Source: JBBRLG01 sp038231495 (GTDB lineage Bacteria; Planctomycetota; Planctomycetia; Gemmatales; Gemmataceae). Taken from it: 19,581 nucleotides of DNA. Under the pieces are notes generated by a model. It did no database searches. It was not told the DNA's origin and worked only from the letters and a program-made list of their open reading frames with translations. Positions within the stretch are counted from its first letter, which is position 1. Each line of letters begins with the position of its first letter. The translations under genes were made by a program, and so were the position numbers. Location: assembly GCA_038231495.1 (NCBI GenBank), contig JBBRLG010000064.1:1-19581 (forward strand), in the 5' to 3' direction. Of the stretch, positions 14,959-19,581 are shown one piece after another.

Positions 14959-15822
14959 ATGCGATTCGTTAAAATGCAGGGTGCCGGCAACGATTACGTC
15001 TACGTCGATTGCGTCCGCCAGCCGCCGCCGGCCGACCCGGTTAAACTAAGCCAGGTCATTAGCGACCGCCATTTCGGCGTCGGCGCCGACGGCCTTATTC
15101 TCCTTTGCCCCTCCGAGAAGGCCGACGTGCGCATGCGCATGTTCAACGCCGACGGCAGCGAATCCGAGATGTGCGGCAACGGCATCCGCTGCGTCGCCAA
15201 GTTCGCGTTCGACCACGGCCTGACGCAGAAAAATCCGATGCGCATTGAAACCGGCCGCGGCGTCCTGACGCTACTGCTCGACCTGCGCGGCGGCAAGGTC
15301 GAACAAGTCACGGTCGATATGGGCGAGCCGATCCTCGACGCCGAGCGCATACCGACGACGCTCGCGGGGCAGCGCGTCATCGATTACGCCGTGCCGGTCG
15401 AGCCGTGGTTCGCGGAGTGCGGCCTGGACCCGCGCATGACGTGCGTGTCGATGGGCAACCCGCACGCCGTCTTTTACTGCCGTGACGTGGCCAAGGTGCC
15501 GCTCGAAGTCGTCGGGCCGAAGGTCGAACACAACGCCCTGTTCCCGCGGCGCATCAACGTGCATTACGTCCAGGTCCAGTCGGATAACGAGGTGACGATG
15601 CGCACCTGGGAGCGCGGCAGCGGCGTCACGCTGGCCTGTGGCACCGGGGCGTGTGCGGTCGCGGTGGCCGGCGTGCTGACCGGGCGCAGCGGGCGGCGCA
15701 TCACGGCCCACCTGCCCGGCGGCGACCTCCTGCTGCACTGGTCCGAGCAGGACGGCCACGTCCACATGACCGGGCCGGCGGTGGAGGTGTTTTCGGGTGA
15801 ATGGGTGGACGGCCGCAAATAG
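14959..15822 (+). CDS. dapF: diaminopimelate epimerase
   Basis: Converts LL- to meso-diaminopimelate for lysine and peptidoglycan synthesis in the cytoplasm, without a cofactor. The 287-residue length is normal. It begins MRFVKMQGAGNDYVYVD. The two catalytic Cys are C72 in EMCGNGIRCVAKF and C227 in TLACGTGACAVAVA, and the substrate-gripping MGNPHAV (165-171) and WERGSG are present. The ATG at 14959 has AGGAG about 6 bases upstream; the earlier in-frame ATG would add 29 residues translated from the REP unit. Its presence is consistent with a DAP-containing pathway, whether for lysine or for cell wall, in this planctomycete. Confidence 0.97.
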   Translation: MRFVKMQGAGNDYVYVDCVRQPPPADPVKLSQVISDRHFGVGADGLILLCPSEKADVRMRMFNADGSESEMCGNGIRCVAKFAFDHGLTQKNPMRIETGRGVLTLLLDLRGGKVEQVTVDMGEPILDAERIPTTLAGQRVIDYAVPVEPWFAECGLDPRMTCVSMGNPHAVFYCRDVAKVPLEVVGPKVEHNALFPRRINVHYVQVQSDNEVTMRTWERGSGVTLACGTGACAVAVAGVLTGRSGRRITAHLPGGDLLLHWSEQDGHVHMTGPAVEVFSGEWVDGRK

Positions 15823-15829
15823 GTATTTT

Positions 15830-15871
15830 GCCGCTTGCGGCTGAGCGCTGAATCGCTCAGCCGCAAGCGGC
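15830..15871. repeat. REP-like inverted pair
   Basis: A perfect 18-bp stem (15830-15847 with 15854-15871) and loop CTGAAT, starting a few bases after the dapF stop. The outer part is GCCGCTTGCGGC; the inner part is TGAGCG with CGCTCA. It could help end the dapF transcript or stabilise its 3' end. Confidence 0.8.
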
Positions 15872-15898
15872 CCAACGGGTGGCAGGGAGGCCAACGAC

Positions 15899-16555
15899 AT
15901 GAAGATCCGCAACCCCTGGCTGATCCAGGCGCTCGGTTTCCTGGCGGCTCTGGCGGTCCGCCTGTGGGTCGGGACGGTGCGCTTACGCTATCGGCCGCTC
16001 GGCGTCAACGTTGGCCCGCACCGGCTGAACTTCGACCAGCACTACCTCTTTGCCTTTTGGCACGAGAACATCCTGTTAGCGGCCTACCACTACGGGCGGC
16101 CCGACATTTATGTCCTCATCAGCGAGCACGCCGACGGCCAACTCATCGCCGAGATGTGCCGGCATTTGCGCTTTCGGCTGGTGCGCGGCTCCACGACGCG
16201 GGGGGGCATGAGGGCGGTCCGGGAAATTATCCGGCTGGCCGGGAAGTACCACCTGGCCGTCACGCCGGACGGCCCCCGCGGGCCACGGCGGCAGGTGCAA
16301 CTTGGGGTGGTGTACCTGGCGGCGCGGACGGGGTTGCCGATCGTGCCAATGGGCATCGCCGTGGGGCGGGCGTGGCGTCTGCACAGCTGGGACCGGTTCG
16401 CGCTGCCTTATCCCTGGAGCCGGGCGTCGATGGTCTCTGCCGAGCCGATCCGCGTGCCCGCGACGGTGGACAAGGCCGGACTGGAAGCCTACCGTATCCA
16501 GGTGGAACAGGCGCTGCAACACGCCACCGACATCGCGGAACGGATGGCCGCTTAA
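15899..16555 (+). CDS. DUF374 lysophospholipid acyltransferase-like protein
   Basis: 218 residues. A hydrophobic N-terminal helix (about 8-24, LIQALGFLAALAVRLWV) suggests membrane attachment. FAFWHENILLAAYH (51-64) supplies the His of the acyltransferase-like active site. GSTTRGGMRAVREII, the phosphate-binding-type TPDGPRGPRRQVQLG and TGLPIVPMGIAVGRAW follow. This is the DUF374 pattern, related to LpxL/PlsC-type acyltransferases and common in Gram-negative-type envelopes. Lipid A or phospholipid acylation is likely, but the substrate is unknown. The ATG at 15899 follows GGCAGGGAGG, a good ribosome site. Confidence 0.87.
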   Translation: MKIRNPWLIQALGFLAALAVRLWVGTVRLRYRPLGVNVGPHRLNFDQHYLFAFWHENILLAAYHYGRPDIYVLISEHADGQLIAEMCRHLRFRLVRGSTTRGGMRAVREIIRLAGKYHLAVTPDGPRGPRRQVQLGVVYLAARTGLPIVPMGIAVGRAWRLHSWDRFALPYPWSRASMVSAEPIRVPATVDKAGLEAYRIQVEQALQHATDIAERMAA

Positions 16556-16562
16556 TTCAATG

Positions 16563-16658
<96 letters not shown>

Positions 16659-16692
16659 TTTTCTGCTCTTGCATCCCAACCGGGTGGTCGCT

Positions 16693-17226
16693 ATGAACCC
16701 GCCTTCCGTGAATGACAACGCCTACGAATTGGTCGCGAACGTCGTGCCGGTCGAAGACGACCCGCCGGCCCGGCTCAACCGCTGGGTCCGGGCCGTGTTG
16801 GTGTTCGTGGCCGGGTTCTTGATCGCGGGCTTTTCCCTCGCGCTCTATTTGAACCCGTACAAGGACGACGGCACCGCGCGGACCATGGAGACGCACCGGC
16901 AACTCGGCTTGCCGGAATGCACCTTCAAGGAAAAGACCGGCATGCCGTGTCCGTCGTGCGGCATGACGAGCAGTTTTTCGCTGTTCGTCCGCGGCGACGT
17001 GTGGCACTCGCTGAAGGCCAACTGGGTCGGCACCGTCCTGGCGACGTTTTGCCTGGGCGTGATCCCGTGGAGTCTCGCCAGCGTCTACCGCGGGCGGCCG
17101 CTGTTCGTGCGCTCGATCGAGTTGCCGATCAGCGTCACCATCATCGTCCTGCTTAGCCTGTTGCTGCTGCGCTGGGCGATCGTGTTGGCCGTGCAGTATT
17201 ATACCGGGACGGTGCCCACGCCTTGA
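16693..17226 (+). CDS. DUF2752 membrane protein
   Basis: 177 residues with three predicted membrane helices: about 33-53 (RAVLVFVAGFLIAGFSLALY), 112-131 and 144-167. MPCPSCGMTSSFSLFVRGD (84-102) is the DUF2752 signature CPxCGMT, in which the two Cys may bind metal or form a disulphide. An acidic 30-residue tail precedes the first helix. The function of the family is unknown. I take the ATG at 16693; an earlier in-frame start at 16669 lies against the heptamer array and adds eight residues. A REP-like unit follows the stop. Confidence 0.87.
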   Translation: MNPPSVNDNAYELVANVVPVEDDPPARLNRWVRAVLVFVAGFLIAGFSLALYLNPYKDDGTARTMETHRQLGLPECTFKEKTGMPCPSCGMTSSFSLFVRGDVWHSLKANWVGTVLATFCLGVIPWSLASVYRGRPLFVRSIELPISVTIIVLLSLLLLRWAIVLAVQYYTGTVPTP

Positions 17227-17232
17227 GCATTG

Positions 17233-17250
17233 GCAAAGCCGCAAGCGGCG
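17233..17250. repeat. single REP-like unit
   Basis: GCAAAGCCGCAAGCGGCG, almost identical to the unit at 14878, between the DUF2752 stop and the ribosome site of the next gene. Confidence 0.65.
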
Positions 17251-17279
17251 GGTAGTACACCTTTCAGGGAGGAGAGGCG

Positions 17280-17972
17280 ATGACGAAGTTTTTGCGACCC
17301 AGCCTGCTCGCGAGCATCCTGGCCGGCGTGGTCTGCGGCATCGGCTGCAACCCCCTCATGTTGCCGGCCTTCCTCGGCCCCGAACCGATGGTGCCGCCCG
17401 AACTCCACGCCCTCAAGGTGGCCGACAAAAAGGGACCAGTTAAGGTCGTCATTCTGGTCGACAAGGGCAACGACTTCCGCGAGGAGTTTACGCGGGCCGA
17501 CGGCCAGCTCGGCGACCTCCTGCGCAAGCAGATGAAGGAGATGGCCGAGGCCGGCGGCGAAAAACTCGAATTCATCAGCCTGCGCAAAGTGATGGATTAC
17601 ACCAACACGCACCCGAACTGGCGCGAGGACGTGGCCGAGATTGGCCGCGACCTCAAGGCCGATTACGTCATCTACCTGGAGATCGCGTCGCTGACCTTGT
17701 ACGAAAAAGGCAGTCGCGACCTGTACCGGGGCGACGCCAAAATTGCCGTGTCGCTCCACCGAATCGGCGGCAGCGAGGACGACGACGAAGTGCAACGGAA
17801 GCAGTACCACGGCGTCTACCCGAGCGTCCGCACCGGCATCCCGGTGGACATCGACACCACGCCGACCGATTTCCGCGAACAGTTCCTCGGCTACGTCGCC
17901 AAGCGCATCGCGTGGTACTTCATCGGCCACCCGAGCAACGACAAGTACATGGACGACTCGCCGCGCGAATAA
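17280..17972 (+). CDS. putative lipoprotein of unknown function
   Basis: 230 residues. The N-terminus MTKFLRPSLLASILAGVVCGIGC is a signal peptide with a weak lipobox (GIG-C23; the -3 position is not the usual Leu). The mature part has a beta-strand VKVVILVDKGNDFREEF (54-70) and long charged helices. It then has ADYVIYLEIASLTLYEK, a layout reminiscent of planctomycete periplasmic proteins with a CsgG-like or TolB-N-like alpha/beta fold; that comparison is weak. The ATG at 17280 has a strong GGGAGGAG ribosome site. No domain is recognised with confidence and no neighbour suggests a role. Confidence 0.82.
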   Translation: MTKFLRPSLLASILAGVVCGIGCNPLMLPAFLGPEPMVPPELHALKVADKKGPVKVVILVDKGNDFREEFTRADGQLGDLLRKQMKEMAEAGGEKLEFISLRKVMDYTNTHPNWREDVAEIGRDLKADYVIYLEIASLTLYEKGSRDLYRGDAKIAVSLHRIGGSEDDDEVQRKQYHGVYPSVRTGIPVDIDTTPTDFREQFLGYVAKRIAWYFIGHPSNDKYMDDSPRE

Positions 17973-18011
17973 CCGCTTGCGGCTCAGCGCCGGTCGCTCA
18001 GGCGCAAGCGG
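17973..18011. terminator. imperfect REP-like inverted pair between convergent genes
   Basis: Arms 17973-17989 and 17995-18011 pair with two mismatches near the middle of the stem and a 5-base loop. The outer unit is again CCGCTTGCGG. It separates the convergent lipoprotein and glycosyltransferase genes, so it may act as a two-way terminator like the pair at 3378. Confidence 0.55.
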
Positions 18012-18021
18012 CGAATATCGT

Positions 18022-18858
18022 TCAATCGAAATACCGGAACCGCAGGATACAGAACAGCGCGTTGAAGGCGTCCTTGAGGCCGATCTTCTTGCCTTCCTCG
18101 TAGGTGCGGCCCGAATAGCTGATCGGGATTTCATAGACGCGCCACGGCTGCGCGCGCCGCCGGGCGATCTTCGCCGTGATCTCCGGCTCGAAGCCGAAAC
18201 GGTTCGACTTGAGCTTGATGTCTTGCAGCACCTCCCGGCGGAACACCTTGTAACAGGTTTCCATGTCGGTCAGGTTGAGGTTGGTAAACATGTTCGAGAG
18301 CGTCGTCAGCACCGTGTTGGCGATCGAGTGCCAGTAATACAGGACGCGGTGGCTGTCGCCGATGAAGCGCGACCCGAAAACCACGTCGGCCCGGCCGTCG
18401 AGGATCGGCTGGATCAGACGCGGGTATTCGGCCGGGTCGTATTCCAGGTCGGCGTCCTGCACGATGACCACGTCGCCGCTCGCCTGGCGAAAGCCCTCGC
18501 GCAGGGCGGCGCCCTTGCCCTGATTGTGCGGCTGGTACACGATGCGGACGTTGTCGTCGGTCAACGTCTTGAGTACGTCGCGCGTCTTGTCGGTGCTGCA
18601 ATCCTCGACGATGACGATTTCCTTGGGGATCGGCACGGCCTGGACGCGGCGCACGACTTCGGTGATCCAGCGTTCCTCGTTGTAAACGGGGATAACGACC
18701 GACAGCTTGAAGCCGTCGGGGATCGGGTAGATGCCGAGTTGTCGGCACGGGCCTTCGCCCAGAAGTTTCCGCAAGAGCAGCACGCGCTCCGCGTCGGACA
18801 GGGTGCCCAGCGACTCCGCCAACTCGGTTGTCGCGTCGCCGTTCATCAAACTCAGCAT
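18022..18858 (-). CDS. family 2 glycosyltransferase (polyprenyl-phosphate sugar synthase-like)
   Basis: 278 residues with a GT-A catalytic domain. It transfers a sugar from a nucleotide donor, probably to polyprenyl phosphate at the inner face of the membrane. VVIPVYNEERW (54-64) starts the domain. VEDCSTDKT (84-92), NQGKGAALREGF (112-123) and the metal-binding QDADLEYDP (134-142) follow. The FGSRF and DMETCYKVFRR segments are typical of dolichol-phosphate-mannose-synthase-like enzymes. There is no C-terminal membrane anchor. Residues 1-50 are an extra helical extension (TLSDAERVLLLRKLLG) not needed for catalysis. An in-frame ATG at 18846 is an alternative start. A good sigma-70-type promoter precedes it. 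Confidence 0.92.
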   Translation of the reverse strand: MLSLMNGDATTELAESLGTLSDAERVLLLRKLLGEGPCRQLGIYPIPDGFKLSVVIPVYNEERWITEVVRRVQAVPIPKEIVIVEDCSTDKTRDVLKTLTDDNVRIVYQPHNQGKGAALREGFRQASGDVVIVQDADLEYDPAEYPRLIQPILDGRADVVFGSRFIGDSHRVLYYWHSIANTVLTTLSNMFTNLNLTDMETCYKVFRREVLQDIKLKSNRFGFEPEITAKIARRRAQPWRVYEIPISYSGRTYEEGKKIGLKDAFNALFCILRFRYFD

Positions 18859-18912
18859 GAGAAGATTCCCCGCAAGGGAAGTTTAAGTTCCTGCGTCAGA
18901 CGATCCCGGGGA

Positions 18913-18942
18913 ATTATTGGTTATTTTTCGCGCCCGGGTCAA
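18913..18942 (-). promoter_or_regulatory. sigma-70-like promoter of the glycosyltransferase gene
   Basis: On the minus strand TTGACC (18942-18937) and AATAAT (18918-18913) are separated by 18 bases, the best -35/-10 pair I see in the window. Transcription would start near 18905, leaving a leader of about 45 bases before the ATG at 18858. Confidence 0.55.
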
Positions 18943-18958
18943 GTCGAAATACGGCGGG

Positions 18959-19075
18959 CGAGCGCTCGGCGGCATTATTGTGCAGCGGCACCTCCGGCCG
19001 GTCCAGCAGCCGTAGCAAGTCCGCTTGGTGCTCACGCAGGTCCTTCAGGGTTCCACCTGCCTGACGGCGGATGAC
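18959..19075 (-). pseudogene. IS66-family transposase relic
   Basis: One minus-strand frame reads GGTLKDLREHQADLLRLLDRPEVPLHNNAAERS. The ending resembles the conserved LxxNNAAER block near the C-terminus of IS66-family DDE transposases, with the helical segment before it also typical. Nothing upstream or downstream in any frame continues the transposase, so only about 35 codons survive. After NNAAER the conserved IR(P/R) continuation is lost. It is a decayed fragment. Its closeness to MITE copy B fits a history of IS66-type activity here. Confidence 0.65.
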
Positions 19076-19464
19076 AAGGCACTTTATGCCACCGCCGCTC
19101 AAATGGTGCCGAGTACGGCTCTGTCGATGGCTGCTTATCGATGTAAGCCACGCCAATCACATTTGGCGAGGGTGCCCCCCTCTTTTCGTAAAGCCTTTTT
19201 CCGGCGCTGCCGTAAACCATTTGCCAATTAGGACTTCCGCAACCACGACTAGCCCCAATCGACCCTCGCCAATCTCGACCCTCGCCAACCTTGTCAACAC
19301 CGGGGTTGAGCTGCTTCCTCGTGGTCGCGAAGGCCAGCACCCGTTTTGTTTTCCGAACAGGCCACACGGCGCCGACCGCGCCGACCGACTGGCGGTCTAT
19401 TCAGAAAACCCAGAAGCAGAAAGAATCAAGCGTGTTTCTCGTCCCGGCGCGACTTTCGTTTTCC
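19076..19464. other. gene-free stretch
   Basis: About 390 bases with no convincing gene on either strand. Frames here are open by chance, and their translations show neither a family motif nor steady G/C at third positions. The sequence probably consists of decayed mobile-element or former coding DNA between the transposase relic and MITE copy B. Confidence 0.5.
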
Positions 19465-19581
19465 GTAACCGTTCACCGGCAACTTCTCCCCCCCTTACGA
19501 AGGGGGGGTAGGGGGGGTTAAGAACGATTGCAGTACGCGGTCATCGCGCTATTTCCACCCCCCCTACCCCCCCTTCGTAAG
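19465..19581. mobile_element. MITE-like element, copy B, inverted and cut by the window edge
   Basis: It begins with the same terminal repeat GTAACCGTTCA and matches the reverse complement of copy A (1665-1799) base for base, apart from one extra C in a C-run (7 instead of 6). The last 19 bases would lie outside the window, giving a full length of 136. The left flank is CGTTTTCC, so the same eight bases are expected just after the right end. It has no coding capacity. Confidence 0.85.

Noticed and set aside
19032..19367. A minus-strand open frame overlapping the transposase relic.
   Set aside because: The translation shows no transposase motif or steady codon bias. The recognisable IS66-like piece is in another frame.

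Overview
The window reads as the chromosome of a GC-rich planctomycete, probably of the Gemmata/Fimbriiglobus type. The main evidence is a bacterial tetrahydromethanopterin (H4MPT) C1 gene cluster, a DUF1080 secreted protein, short lipoproteins and a high density of intergenic repeats. The taxonomic call is an inference from gene content. No rRNA, tRNA or CRISPR array was seen.

Layout. Positions 1-2472 (mostly minus strand) carry a possible gene edge, triosephosphate isomerase (tpiA), a MogA-type molybdopterin adenylyltransferase, a 135-bp MITE-like element and a secreted DUF1080 protein. Positions 2653-8247 are the C1/H4MPT cluster. A HisA-like TIM-barrel protein lies on the plus strand. Facing it is a minus-strand run: Orf17-like ATP-grasp ligase, mch, an orphan HicB-like protein, a RimK/MptN-like ATP-grasp ligase, a CitG-like (Orf5-like) protein and a PTPS/QueD-family pterin enzyme. 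Together these point to H4MPT-linked formaldehyde/formate oxidation or detoxification, and to biosynthesis of its pterin and methylofuran-type cofactors. The formaldehyde-activating and formyltransferase genes are not in the window.

Positions 8481-14868 hold an acyl-CoA dehydrogenase, a lipoprotein plus DUF309 pair on the opposite strand, a tartrate/D-malate dehydrogenase-like gene broken by an in-frame TGA, an AtuA (DUF1446) protein, its small AtuA C-terminal-like partner and an enoyl-CoA hydratase. This is an acyl-CoA catabolic set related to acyclic terpene or branched-chain acid use. Positions 14959-18858 carry dapF, a DUF374 acyltransferase, a DUF2752 membrane protein, a lipoprotein and a family 2 glycosyltransferase. 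The right edge (18859-19581) is gene-poor and holds an IS66-like transposase relic and a second, inverted copy of the MITE.

The most unusual content is in the intergenic DNA. (1) A MITE with perfect 11-bp terminal inverted repeats and a perfect 8-bp target duplication sits exactly on the stop codon of the DUF1080 gene, and an inverted copy runs off the right edge. (2) REP-like palindromes occur at eight loci; in the paired copies the inner stem varies in compensating fashion. (3) Three separate inverted arrays are built from different 7-base units but share one architecture. (4) A terminator-like hairpin in front of the DUF1080 gene has a loop perfectly complementary to an upstream segment, which suggests attenuation.
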